In this document: piece after piece, positions 40,301 to 48,049 of the stretch | Layout: every line of letters starts with the position of its first letter | How positions within the stretch are numbered: the stretch's first letter is position 1 | Origin: Chrysemys picta bellii | Lineage: Eukaryota; Chordata; Testudines; Emydidae | NCBI RefSeq assembly: GCF_011386835.1 | Contig: NW_027052984.1 | Location: forward strand, 1-64,000 | Length of the DNA stretch: 64,000 bases | Reading direction: 5' to 3' | Translations under genes and position numbers: made by a program | Notes under the pieces: generated by a model | Told to the model about the DNA's origin: nothing | The model's database searches: none | What the model saw: only the letters and a program-made list of their open reading frames with translations

Positions 40301-43300
40301 GGGACGCTTCTGGACAGAATTCCTACTCACCAATAGTCTGAATCAGTCTTTGGCAGAGACGGTCCAAAAACCCCATATTGACTCCTAGACAAGAACCAAT
40401 GTAAACAGATCACAGGAGTTTCTCTTCTACTGCACAGACCTCAGAACATTCACACCTCACTCTTGGGAGGCCAAGCCAGTGCTCTGGTGCCCGGTGCCCT
40501 GCATTGCCATGTGGAATGAGACCCAGGCTCAATTCTCTGTGCTGGTCTGCGGCTCCCAAGATGGCTGGAATTGCTCCAGGTAGGGGGGAACCTCCATTTA
40601 CATGGGGAGGCTCTCTGCTTGACTAGGGGCTTTGAAGGGGATTCCATTGAGTCCCCCTCAGCCAGAAGGACGTAACACATGAGATGGAGAACCCCAAGGA
40701 GACAGAGACATTGTGAGGCTCGGATGGAGGTAGATGTACAGAGCTGCAGCACTGAAATGTGGGATCCCCCTTCCTTGGGGATAAAATCTTTGTGGTACCT
40801 CTCCTCTTCCTTGGGATTCAGCAAGGCAGCTCTATCACCTACAGCATTTGGTTCCATGAGGTATTTGAGTTTATGAGGTATGTTCTGACCAAGAAGTTAC
40901 CTATTCTGGCCCACCTCACTGCACAGCCACCAAACCAGCAGTGCTTGAGACAGAATCTGATCATGACTCACAAAGCCATTTGTAATATACATATGAAAAA
41001 CGTGGGCATCTCAGTGACGAAAAATGCATTGGTGTCTGTTTCCAGGAATGGAATGTGTGTGCTCAGTAGCACCCACAGTTCCAACCACAGCCATGGTCGC
41101 TTGACACACAGTCAGCCAGTTACAGATCACAATGATCGTTTGCACAAGCAGTCACTGCAACTGCTTAGCTAATTGCTGCAACCGTGCACACGAGTTAATA
41201 AGCAGTTTTTCATAGATTCATAGACTCTAGGACTGGAAGGGACCTCGAGAGGTCATCGAGTCCAGTCCCCTGCCCCCATGGCAGAACCAAATACTGTCTA
41301 GATCATCCCTGATAGACATTTATCTAACCTACTTTTAAATATCTCCAGAGATGGAGATTCCACAACCTCCCTAGGCAATTTATTCCAGTGTTTAACCACC
41401 CTGACAGTTAGGAACTTTTTCCTAATGTCCAACCTAAACCTCCCTTGCTGGAGTTTAAGCCCATTACTTCTTGTTCTATCCTTAGAGGCTAAGATGAACA
41501 AGTTTTCTCCCACCTCCTTATGACACCCTTTTAGATACCCGAAGACTGCTATCATGTCCCCTCTCAGTCTTCTCTTTTCCAAACTAAACAAACCCAATTC
41601 TTTCAGCCTTCCTTCATAGGTCATGTTCTCTAGGCCTTTAATCATTCTTGTTGTTCTTCTCTGGACCCTCTCCAATTTCTCCACATCTTTCTTGAAATGC
41701 GGTGCCCAGAACTGGACACAATACTCCAATTGGGGCCTAACCAGCACAGAGTAGAGCCGAAGAATGACTTCTCGTGTCTTGCTTACAACACACCTATTAA
41801 TGCATCCCAGAATCATGTTTGCTTTTTTTGCAACAGCCTCACATTGTTGACTCATATTTAGCTTGTGGTCCACTATAGCCCCTAGATCCCTTTCTGCCAT
41901 ACTCCTTCCTAGACAGTCTCTTCCCATTCTGTATGTATGAAACTGATTGTTCCTTCCTAAGTGAAGTACTTTGCATTTGTCTTTATTAAACTTCATCCTG
42001 TTTACCTCAGACCATTTCTCCAACTTGTCCAGATCATTTTGAATTTTGACCCTATCCTCCAAAGCAGTTGCAATCCCTCCCAGTTTGGTATCATCTGCAA
42101 ACTTAATAAGTGTACTTTCTATGCCAATATCTAAGTCGTTGATGAAGATATTGAACAGAGCCGGTCCCAAAACAGACCTCTGCGGAACCCTACTCGTTAT
42201 ACCTTTCCAGCAGGACTGGGAATCATTAATAACTACCCTCTGAGTACAGTTATCCAGCCAGTTATACACCCACCTTATAGTAGCACCATCTAAGTTATAT
42301 TTGCCTAGTTTATCGATAAGAATATCATGCAAGACCGTATCAAATGCCTTACTAAAATCTAGGTATACCACATCCACCGCTTCTCCCTTATTCACAAGAC
42401 TCGTCATCCTATCAAAGAAAGCTATCAGATTGCTTTGAAATGATCTGTTCTTTATAAATCCATGCTGGCTATTCCCTATCACCTTACCACCTGCCAAGTG
42501 TTTGCAGATGATTTCCTTAATTACTTGCTCCATTATTTTCCCTGACACAGGGATACCTCAGTGGTTTGAGCATTGGCCTGCTAAACCCCGGGTTGTGAGT
42601 TTAATCCTTGAGAGGGCCATTTAGGGAACTAGGGTTTAAAAAAAAACTTGTCTGGGGAGTTGTCCCCCTTTGAGCAGTGGGTTGGGCTAGATGATATCCT
42701 GAGGTCCCTTCCAACCCTCATAGTCTATGATTCCACAGAAGTTAAACTAACTGGTCTGTAGTTTCCAGGGTTGTTTTTATTTCCCTTTTTGTAGATGGGC
42801 ACTATGTTTGCCCTCTTCCAGTCTTCTGGAATCTCTCCTGTCTCCCATGATTTTCCAAAGATAATAGCTAGAGGCTCAGATACCTCCTCTGTTAGCTCCT
42901 TGCGTATTTTAGGATGCATTTCATCAGGCCCTGGTGACTTGCAGGCATCTAACTTTTCTAAGAGATTTTTAACTTGTTCTTTTTTTATTTTATCTTTTAA
43001 ATCTACCCCCTTCCCATTAGCGTTCACTATGTTAGGCATTCCTTCAGACTTCTCGGTGAAGACCGAAACAAAGAAGTCATTAAGCATCTCTGCCATTTCC
43101 AAGTTTCCTGTTACTGTTTCTCCCTCCTCACTGAGCAGTGGGCTTCCCCTGTCTTTGGTCTTCCTCTTGCTTCTAATATATTGATAAAAAGTCTTCTTGT
43201 TTCCCTTTATTCCCATAGCTAGTTTGAGCTCATTTTGTGCCTTTGCCTTTCTAATCTTACCCCTACATTCCTGTGTTGTTTGCCTATATTCATCCTTTGT

Positions 43301-46300
43301 ACTTTGTCCTAGCTTCCATTTTTTATATGACTCCTTTTTATTTTTTAGATCATGCAAGATCTTGTGGTTAAGCCAAGGTGGTCTTTTGCCACATTTTCTA
43401 TCTTTCCTACCCAGCGGAATAGCTTGCTTTTGGGCCCTTAATAGTGTCCCTTTGAAAAACTGCCAACTCTCCTCAGTCGTTTTTCTCCTCGGTCGTGATT
43501 CCCATGGGACCTTACCTATCAGCTCTCTGAGCTTACCAAAATCCACCTTCCTGAAATCCATTGTCTCTATTTTGCTGTAGTCCCTTCCTTTGAATTGTGA
43601 ACTCTATGATTTCATGATCACTTTCACCCAAGCTACCTTCCACTTTCAAATTTTCAACAAGTTCCTTCCTATTTATTAAAATCAAATCTAGAACAGCTTC
43701 CCCCCTGGTAGCTTTTTCAACCTTCCGAAATAAAAAGTTGACTGCAATGCAGTCCAAGAACTTATTAGATAGTCTGTGCCCCGCTGTGTTAATTTCCCAA
43801 CATATATCTGGATAGTTGAAGTCCCCCATCACCACCAGATCTTGGGCTTTGGACGATTTTGTTAGTTGTTTAAAAAAAGCCACATCCACCTCTTCCACCT
43901 GCAGGGCCGGCTCCAGGCATCAGCCCACCAAGTTGTGCTTGGGGCGGCACCTGGAAGGGGGCGGCGCGGCGCTCCGGCCCCCGAGGAGAGCGGGGCCACG
44001 GCCGGGCTCGCCGCCCTCCCCCCGGCGCTCTGGCCGCCCTCCCCCCTGGTGCCCTCCCCCCGGCCGCGGCGCTCAGGCCCCCGGGGAGAGCGGGGCCACG
44101 GCCGCCCTCTCGCCGCCCTGCCCCCTGCGCTCTGGCCGCCGGGGGGAGAGCGGAGCCCCCGCCGGGGCTCGCCGCCCTCTCCCCGGAGCTCCGGCCGCCC
44201 TCCCGCCCCCCCCCCCCCCCGCAAGGGGGGACGGGGGGCGGCCGGCGGCTTTTTTGCCTGGGGCGGCAAAAAAGCCAGAGCCGGCCCTGTCCACTGGTTA
44301 GGTGGCTGGTAGTAGACCCCTAGAATGACATCACCCTTGTTTTTTACCCCTTTTAGCCTAACCCAGAGACTCTCAACACTTCCGTTTCCTATGTCCGTCT
44401 CCACCTCAGTCCAAGTGTGTACATTTTTAATATACAAGGCAACACCTCCTCCCTTTTTCCCCTGTCTATCCTTCCTGAGCAAGCTGTACCCATCCATACC
44501 AACATTCCAATCATGTGTATTATCCCACCAAGTTTCGGTGATGCCAACAATGTCATAGTTGTATTTATTTATTAGCACTTCCAGTTCTTCCTGCTTGTTA
44601 GCCATACTTCTCGCATTTGTAGATAGGCAGCTAAGATACTGATTTGATCTTGCCTCCCAGTTTTGCCCTGACCCTCCTTTCTCTCTGCCATTACAGCCCA
44701 CGCTCCCTCCTATTTCCGACCTATCTCCCAGGTCTCCATGTTCTCCATTTACCTGTGGGCTTTGCTCACCTGTCCCCGTCAAACCTAGTTTAAAGTTGTG
44801 GACATCCTTCTGAATTTTGAGGCTAATGAGACGTTTACTCTCATAATAACTGTTGTGATTCTCTAATATAGCACCCTGCGTTAATATACCACTGTTCACC
44901 CGGAAGGATCCCACGGGAATTATACTGTTTGCACAAGCTAGAACTAAACATTATGTTAGTTTATGTGTCATTATATAATGCCTGCATCTGTAATTTTCAC
45001 TCTGTGCATCTGAAGAAGTGTTTTTTTACCCACGAAAGCTTATGCCTAAATAAATCTGTTAGTCTTTACAGTGTCACCGGACTCCTTGTTGTTTTTGTGG
45101 ATACAGACTAACATGGCTGCCCCCGATACTAAACATTATGTTGATTCTTTAAAAGACAGTGCAGATGAACAGCAACTGTGGCCTTGGAAAGGAATTCTGG
45201 CTGTGTATCATGCCGCTTTCTGCCTACCTGGACCAGGAGACTCTGTGACAGGTGGGTTGCCATCTCTGGCTGACACTGCAGTCTCTTGCACTGCTGTGTC
45301 TGTCAATAGAAGAGAAGGGTTAAATTTCTCCATTAAAGGTCTCTGGTTGAACCGCCAGGGGAATGATGTGAATGATAGTGCTGAGAGGAAGGGAGTTTTC
45401 TGTACCCAAAGCAGCAGGTTCCAGTCCTCTTGTGACACTTCAATAAACGTGATTTCACTGAGTAACAAATACAGTCACACCTGGGTCACCAAAGAACTTT
45501 CTCAGTTACAGAGAACACCTGTGTGACCCAGAAAGGAGCGATTCTCTAAACAGAGGCAAAGCCACCCCAGCTCTCCTTCTCACTGTCACAGGTTGGGGCC
45601 AAAAATCACAGCCCCCGACTCCTACACAGTGCGCAATGGGGTCTCAGCAGTGCAGGGGGTGGGGACTAGTTTGCAGCAAACAGCTTGGAGGATTTAGAAA
45701 TCTAGCGCGTGCAGTGCTTGGGGAGGGAGAACCGCAGGGAGATGGAGACTCCAAGAGCCCTCCTCATTCAGGCAGTGCAGACCACAAGGCCTCTGGAGAA
45801 GTCGAATGCCAGGCACAAGCAGAACCTCAGTAATGGGAAGGAGGGGGCCGACCCACTGGAGGGAGTTGGCAAAGGGCAGGTATAGCCTATAGGTAGCACC
45901 CTACCAAATTTACGGTCCATTCTGATCAATTTCATGGCCATAGGATTTGAAACTCAATTTCAGGTTTTCAGATGTTTACATCTGAAATGTCACAATGTTG
46001 TAGTGGGGGTTCTGCCCCAAAAGGGAGTTGCGGAGGAGTCGCAAAACTGTTGTAGCGGGGTTGTGGGATTGCCACCCTCACTTCTGCGCTGCCTTCCGAG
46101 CAACCGGGGTATGTACCCGGAGGGGGTCTGATCTTCCCCACAAGGGCGGCTGTGCAGGGGAAGTGCCAGTTCCATCCCTCCCCAGCCCAGAGGGGACTAG
46201 CAGCTGGAGTCAGGGGCGTGGTAGTAGCCTGCCCTTCCCCAACCCTCCAATAGCTAGATTTCATGGGGGAGGTCTGATTTCATGGTCCATGACTTTTTCA

Positions 46301-47913
46301 TGGCTGTGAATTTGGCCTACCTATGGGATGGTTTAGGTTAAGAAATAAGTAGAAAATAGGTCTGGGGCCTAAGTTAGCTTAAGTGTAGAAGAGTTTAGAA
46401 AACTGAAGTTGTTAGTGTGAGGAAAGTTAGCCATAAGTTGGAGATCCTGTTATGGGAAAGTAAGAGTTAGCAAGGACATGGCCCGGGATTATGCTACTGT
46501 TAGGTTTTGGTTATAACTGGCTTAAGCAGGGCTTTTAATGAGTGTTTTTGAGAATTGTGACTGTTTTATTAAAATGTTATCTATACTAATAGTATGGGAA
46601 GGATATTGGTGCAGATGTTAATGTAAACCACGTGTAATGTAAAGAGTCAATAAGGAGGCGATGGAAATATAATTAGTGTAAGGGGCAGTTGCACGTTCAA
46701 TAGTATGAGAATGGCTTCTCCTGGGAGTTGTTTTGTTAATTCGGTGAGCGCTCCAATGAATGCCCCAATGGTACCGTTATGTCCCAGGGTTCTAAGGCTG
46801 TACTTCACGCTGTTGTCAGTGGACTGATCCCGCATTGATCCACAATACAACAGTTAGTGTTGACAGTGTAGGTGGTAATTGCGCACCTGTTTGCTTAACT
46901 AATCGTTTTATTTTGGAATGAAGTTTGGTTTTATCATTCATAGTGTCGCCTAAATACATTTTCTGTAACTGACCTAGTGGCTTGAACCTGGGTTTTGTTG
47001 CAGCCTTATCTGTAACAACTTACTATGAATTGGAAACATTTCAACATGAAGGTTCCAGAAGGTTACGCAGGAAACGGGGTGAATCTGAGGAGTCGGTACC
47101 CCTGTTTCCTACTTACCTGAAGCAGGCCCAGACAGGGAAGTGCTGCAACACCCAGTTGCTGCTGTATCCTCCTTCCCCTGGTCTGTGGCTGTGGATAAGT
47201 GCAAAGGGGTGGGGGTCATTTCCTCCTTTCCTGGTCACTGATAGAAATCCCAGGGGGGTGAGGTAGACAATACATCTGTGTGGGGAACTAATCACACTGC
47301 AGGGCACCTCTGGAGAGGGACTTCCACCAGTCACAGCCCAGAGCATTTATACTGCACACCCATCGCCAAGGCATTTGACAAACACCTCACCCCACAGGTA
47401 GGGAGCTGAGATAACATGGGCAGGGGCAATAGGGGCCAGGGGGAAATTTGGGGAGAATCTGCCCCAAATTCTTCCCTAACCAGCAGGATTCCATTAGAGA
47501 TTTGAGCCCAAGAGGCCAGGACTTCCCCAGCTCTGCTTGTCCCCGCTTCTCTAGTTAATAACAGATCTCCCTCAGGAGACAAGGAGAGTGCAGACAAGGC
47601 CGGGATGGCAGTGCTGCATTGGGGTCCCACCAGAGAATTCCCTGCCAGTCCAGAAGGGCTAGAAATGTCTGGGGGTTTAAATAAAGCTAAAATGCTGCAA
47701 GGAACCTTGGAGAAAACAAACCTCCTCCATCAGGAGACCCTGACTCCCCAAGCACATGGAGATTCCATGCAGATTCCCAGTGGTCCCCTGCAGGTAGCTC
47801 TGGACAGGACAGCAATGGGGGGAGAGGAGGGTCCATTTCTGGGGAGAATTCCTACTCACCTCCAGACCGGACCAGCAGTCGGCGGAGGTGGCCGTAAAGA
47901 TCCATATCGGCTC
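16195..47913 (-). CDS. Maestro HEAT-like repeat (MROH) family gene, 35 coding exons plus a duplicated 5' exon
   Basis: All 35 exons have AG/GT borders and compatible phases and join into one open frame of 1365 codons plus stop, counted from the ATG in the exon at 40331-40384. The protein is an array of helical HEAT-like repeats without a signal peptide or obvious membrane segment. Typical MROH blocks include a [18 protein letters not shown] segment (about residues 403-420), [11 protein letters not shown] near 594, a [18 protein letters not shown] block near 677 and [11 protein letters not shown] near 1250. Human MROH5 and MROH7 are about this long, but I cannot tell which paralogue this is. 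HEAT repeats generally form protein-binding scaffolds; no enzyme motif is seen. The gene appears intact. Upstream non-coding exons and the promoter were not located. Its introns hold small transposons but no exon is broken. Confidence 0.9.
17986..18055 (-). CDS. MROH exon 34
   Basis: 70 nt, phase 0 in, 1 out. Reads [20 protein letters not shown]. Two acceptors six bases apart (CCCAG and CTCCAG) would include or omit the first two residues; the outer one has the better pyrimidine tract and is used here. Confidence 0.75.
18330..18464 (-). CDS. MROH exon 33
   Basis: 135 nt, phase 0-0. Contains [20 protein letters not shown]; the A...CAPFL pattern is typical of the family's last repeats. Confidence 0.9.
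19310..19462 (-). CDS. MROH exon 32
   Basis: 153 nt, phase 0-0. Reads [16 protein letters not shown] followed by [14 protein letters not shown], one HEAT repeat. Confidence 0.9.
19819..20001 (-). CDS. MROH exon 31
   Basis: 183 nt, phase 0-0. Contains [15 protein letters not shown] and [12 protein letters not shown], hallmarks of the MROH C-terminal region. Confidence 0.9.
20185..20340 (-). CDS. MROH exon 30
   Basis: 156 nt, phase 0-0. A classical HEAT unit: [19 protein letters not shown] with the conserved internal arginine. Confidence 0.9.
20686..20800 (-). CDS. MROH exon 29
   Basis: 115 nt, phase 2 in, 0 out. Reads [20 protein letters not shown], then a charged turn and helix. Confidence 0.87.
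20945..21076 (-). CDS. MROH exon 28
   Basis: 132 nt, phase 2 in and 2 out. Contains [20 protein letters not shown], and a W.LLE turn typical of the C-terminal HEAT array. Confidence 0.87.
21763..21929 (-). CDS. MROH exon 27
   Basis: 167 nt, phase 0 in, 2 out. Reads [20 protein letters not shown] and then an Asp/Pro-rich linker. Confidence 0.85.
22019..22175 (-). CDS. MROH exon 26
   Basis: 157 nt, phase 2 in, 0 out. A helix ([20 protein letters not shown]) is followed by a polar, proline-rich linker, probably disordered. Confidence 0.83.
23464..23618 (-). CDS. MROH exon 25
   Basis: 155 nt, phase 0 in, 2 out. Encodes a Gly/Arg loop (SPPRGGR) and then [19 protein letters not shown]. Confidence 0.85.
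24304..24453 (-). CDS. MROH exon 24
   Basis: 150 nt, phase 0-0. Two helices, [20 protein letters not shown] and a charged one ending [11 protein letters not shown]. Confidence 0.87.
24689..24783 (-). CDS. MROH exon 23
   Basis: 95 nt, phase 1 in, 0 out. Reads [20 protein letters not shown]; less helical than its neighbours. Confidence 0.82.
25190..25316 (-). CDS. MROH exon 22
   Basis: 127 nt, phase 0 in, 1 out. Encodes [20 protein letters not shown]. Confidence 0.88.
25440..25544 (-). CDS. MROH exon 21
   Basis: 105 nt, phase 0-0. Reads [20 protein letters not shown]; a WI.S...ERERA pattern is a strong MROH marker. Confidence 0.92.
26041..26136 (-). CDS. MROH exon 20
   Basis: 96 nt, phase 0-0. 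Reads [18 protein letters not shown]. Confidence 0.85.
26876..27014 (-). CDS. MROH exon 19
   Basis: 139 nt, phase 2 in, 0 out. Contains [15 protein letters not shown] and a second helix with [20 protein letters not shown]. Confidence 0.9.
27500..27579 (-). CDS. MROH exon 18
   Basis: 80 nt, phase 0 in, 2 out. Reads [19 protein letters not shown]. Confidence 0.87.
28266..28385 (-). CDS. MROH exon 17
   Basis: 120 nt, phase 0-0. Encodes [20 protein letters not shown] small hAT element lies 180 bp away in the upstream intron. Confidence 0.88.
28568..28787. mobile_element. Small hAT element (CAGTGGTTCTCAAACT type)
   Basis: The right end AGTTTGAGAACCCCTG and the left end CTGTGGGTCTCCAACT are degraded copies of a common inverted repeat. 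The flanks CCCTAGGG and GCCTAGGG form an 8-bp duplication with one mismatch. The 220-bp body carries repeated GTGACCCCC motifs and no coding sequence. It sits in an MROH intron. Confidence 0.78.
29575..29721 (-). CDS. MROH exon 16
   Basis: 147 nt, phase 0-0. Reads [15 protein letters not shown] and then a helix ending RQHYFLSPH. Confidence 0.88.
30000..30035 (+). repeat. GGT trinucleotide microsatellite
   Basis: Imperfect (GGT)n in an MROH intron. Confidence 0.7.
30488..30613 (-). CDS. MROH exon 15
   Basis: 126 nt, phase 0-0. Reads [20 protein letters not shown]; the G(x)ALGLCA pattern is typical of the family. Confidence 0.9.
30821..30937 (-). CDS. MROH exon 14
   Basis: 117 nt, phase 0-0. 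Contains the diagnostic [15 protein letters not shown] block and an acidic tail (REEEERE). Confidence 0.9.
31090..31197 (-). CDS. MROH exon 13
   Basis: 108 nt, phase 0-0. Reads [19 protein letters not shown], then a basic helix. Confidence 0.87.
31463..31528 (+). mobile_element. CR1 LINE 3' end fragment
   Basis: GGACTAGATGACCTCTTGAG and TTCCAGCCCTCCATTTCT match the 3' end of the CR1 copy at 55330-55400. Only the tail is present, as usual for 5'-truncated CR1. It stops beside the splice donor of MROH exon 12. Confidence 0.75.
31535..31584 (-). CDS. MROH exon 12
   Basis: A 50-nt exon, phase 1 in, 0 out, reading [19 protein letters not shown]1 3' end begins only about seven bases into the downstream intron, next to the donor GTAAGG. 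Confidence 0.82.
32051..32192 (-). CDS. MROH exon 11
   Basis: 142 nt, phase 0 in, 1 out. Encodes [19 protein letters not shown] and a second helix ending [10 protein letters not shown]. Confidence 0.85.
32919..32974 (-). CDS. MROH exon 10
   Basis: A short 56-nt exon, phase 1 in, 0 out, reading [18 protein letters not shown]. The P-x-x-LLARLL type of motif is common at this point in MROH proteins. Confidence 0.8.
33181..33331 (-). CDS. MROH exon 9
   Basis: 151 nt, phase 0 in, 1 out. Encodes [19 protein letters not shown] followed by a second helix and a basic end ([10 protein letters not shown]). Confidence 0.85.
34625..34720 (-). CDS. MROH exon 8
   Basis: 96 nt, phase 0-0. Reads [18 protein letters not shown]; the minus donor is GTAAG. 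Confidence 0.82.
35268..35390 (-). CDS. MROH exon 7
   Basis: 123 nt, phase 0-0. Contains [18 protein letters not shown], a helix-turn-helix repeat unit ending [12 protein letters not shown]. Confidence 0.85.
35684..35757 (-). CDS. MROH exon 6
   Basis: 74 nt, phase 1 in, 0 out, reading [19 protein letters not shown] small hAT element lies in the intron just upstream (35974-36157). Confidence 0.8.
35974..36157. mobile_element. 184-bp hAT-type miniature element
   Basis: A perfect 8-bp target duplication, GCTGCAGG, flanks the element (35966-35973 and 36158-36165). The ends CAGAGGCGTAGC and GCTACGGCCCTG are imperfect inverted repeats. The body has repeated GGAGGGGGCC blocks and no coding sequence. 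It lies in the intron between MROH exons 5 and 6. Confidence 0.83.
36289..36402 (-). CDS. MROH exon 5
   Basis: 114 nt, phase 1 in and 1 out. Encodes a hydrophobic helix ([15 protein letters not shown]) and an acidic turn, typical of HEAT repeat packing. Confidence 0.8.
36539..36605 (-). CDS. MROH exon 4
   Basis: 67 nt, phase 0 in, 1 out. Charged helix [19 protein letters not shown]. Confidence 0.78.
37030..37110 (-). CDS. MROH exon 3
   Basis: 81 nt, phase 0-0, reading [18 protein letters not shown]. Its amphipathic pattern marks the first helical repeats. Confidence 0.75.
37441..37566 (+). repeat. Ancient dispersed repeat
   Basis: The stretch with CAGCGCCCAGAGGCTCC, GCACTGGGTGCAGCACAA and CCTGAAGGGCTGACAGTCTA matches a repeat I recognise as common in turtle and bird DNA, but I cannot name it. 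A related partial copy is near 51606-51690. Confidence 0.5.
38255..38337 (-). CDS. MROH exon 2
   Basis: 83 nt, phase 1 in, phase 0 out. It encodes a basic then acidic low-complexity linker ([10 protein letters not shown] then SEEEETPRK), probably disordered, before the HEAT array. Confidence 0.7.
38466..39328 (+). mobile_element. 5'-truncated CR1 LINE
   Basis: The plus strand keeps the end of the reverse transcriptase: a VDDTKLL motif near 38550 (catalytic FADD-type site), then [17 protein letters not shown] and [11 protein letters not shown]. It has stops and deletions. It ends with the CR1-type tail, a run of ATTCTTAT units at 39311-39327. It lies in the intron between MROH exons 1b and 2. 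Confidence 0.85.
39640..40490. repeat. Segmental duplication, copy around MROH exon 1b
   Basis: This block is colinear with 47110-48010. Shared anchors in order include GAAAGTGCTGCA / GGAAGTGCTGCA, TGGTCACTAATAGAAT / TGGTCACTGATAGAAA, GGATTTCCACCAATCAC / GGACTTCCACCAGTCAC, and AGAATTCCTACTCACC beside the exon donor. Divergence is considerable, so the duplication is old. Confidence 0.75.
40331..40384 (-). CDS. MROH exon 1 (copy 1b), candidate start codon
   Basis: This 54-nt exon is preceded by a TCTAG acceptor and followed by GTGAG. The ATG eight bases in opens [16 protein letters not shown], continuous with exon 2. Because it has an upstream acceptor, at least one further upstream exon exists. 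Confidence 0.65.
41298..43898 (-). pseudogene. CR1 ORF2 (endonuclease end and reverse transcriptase), interrupted
   Basis: This is the coding remnant of the CR1. The frame is open over two long stretches, 837 and 1251 nt, separated only by the SINE. The RT has the F-A-D-D catalytic site and the C-terminal thumb and connection region to the natural stop. Between the endonuclease and RT parts a frameshift occurs near 43540-43560. In life the product nicks DNA and copies its own RNA at the nick. No functional product can be made now. Confidence 0.85.
42551..42733 (+). mobile_element. Tortoise-type tRNA-derived SINE with CR1 tail
   Basis: The head GGATACCTCAGTGGTTTGAG is a tRNA-like A box region, followed by a B-box region (GGTTGTGAGTTTAATCC). 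After a short A-rich linker comes a CR1-like tail (GGGCTAGATGATATCCTGAG) ending TCTATGATTC. The flanking CACAG on both sides is the target duplication. It is inserted in the CR1 reverse transcriptase; removing it restores the reading frame. SINEs with this head and tail are characteristic of turtles. Confidence 0.9.
43902..44289. mobile_element. hAT non-autonomous element, CAGGGCCGGCTC family, copy 1
   Basis: The ends CAGGGCCGGCTCCAGG and AGAGCCGGCCCTG are inverted repeats; TGCTTGGGGCGGC and GCCTGGGGCGGCAA are subterminal. The flanks TCCACCTG and TCCACTGG are a degraded 8-bp duplication. The body is GC-rich with repeated CCCCGGCGCTC motifs. It splits the CR1 endonuclease. Related copies: 53647-53894 and the terminus at 59307. 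Confidence 0.83.
44958..45127 (+). mobile_element. Penelope-like retroelement 3' fragment
   Basis: A 170-bp insertion is flanked by a perfect 15-bp duplication, ACTAAACATTATGTT (44943-44957 and 45128-45142). It contains CACGAAAGCTTATGCC, AATAAATCTGTTAGTC and GATACAGACTAACATGGCTG. I recognise these as a very widely dispersed animal repeat that I associate with Penelope-like elements. A CTGAAGA...GAAA pair around a short stem (45010-45037) resembles a hammerhead ribozyme core, though stem I does not pair well. Confidence 0.65.
45143..45890. other. Intergenic or upstream intron, nothing recognised
   Basis: Unique-looking sequence. CTACCTGGACCAGGAG near 45227 recalls the duplicated block at 39640, so this may hold a short third piece of that duplication. 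Confidence 0.3.
45893..46326. mobile_element. Candidate DNA transposon with AAATTxACGG ends
   Basis: The left part CCCTACCAAATTTACGGTCC and the right part GGCTGTGAATTTGGCCTAC are inverted relative to each other, and a related pair (TTTCATGGCCATAGG / TTTCATGGTCCATGAC) lies inside them. I recognise this as a repeat dispersed in turtle DNA. The target duplication is not clear, so the superfamily is not assigned. Confidence 0.5.
46327..47109. other. No gene recognised
   Basis: AT-rich DNA with many near-repeats of AGTTAG. No exon with proper borders was seen on either strand. Confidence 0.35.
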
Positions 47914-48010
47914 CTAAGACAAGAACCAACATGAATGAGTCCCTGGGGCTTCCTTCCCATGACACAGACCCCACCATACTAACACATGGTTCTAGGTGGG
48001 CCAAGGGGAC
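47110..48010. repeat. Segmental duplication, copy around MROH exon 1a
   Basis: Colinear partner of 39640-40490, including the 54-nt exon and both flanks. The two copies are 7.5 kb apart in the same orientation. The CR1 between them (41206-44925) makes up half of the present spacing. Confidence 0.75.
47860..47913 (-). CDS. MROH duplicated 5' exon (copy 1a)
   Basis: This 54-nt exon has the same length, phase and position of an ATG as the exon at 40331-40384, and reads [15 protein letters not shown] from its ATG. It starts with two bases and ends with one base of a codon, so it can be spliced to 40331-40384 or directly to 38255-38337 without changing frame. It lies in a duplicated block of about 0.9 kb. 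It may be an alternative first coding exon or an extra in-frame exon. Confidence 0.6.
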
Positions 48011-48049
48011 CCAGGCGGAGTTCTTTTGCTGCCTGCCTGGCTAGAGAGA

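Larger units (their letters stand above)
41206..44925 (-). mobile_element. Nearly full-length CR1 LINE
   Basis: A non-LTR retrotransposon on the minus strand. The endonuclease part comes first (about 44650-43530), with [31 protein letters not shown] and [12 protein letters not shown]. The reverse transcriptase follows, in frames 43561-42725 and 42548-41298, with [26 protein letters not shown] and the catalytic [10 protein letters not shown]. The 3' end has the CR1 octamer-like repeat ATTCATAGA on plus. It is broken by a SINE and a hAT element and by frame changes near 43560, but the frames are long, so it is young compared with the other CR1s here. Confidence 0.9.

Noticed and set aside
42551..42625. 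tRNA gene
   Set aside because: The A and B boxes belong to a SINE: a CR1-like tail follows, target duplications flank it and the cloverleaf is not maintained.
43862..44914. Single 350-codon minus-strand protein
   Set aside because: It is a CR1 endonuclease N-terminal part run into the GC-rich hAT element at 43902-44289.
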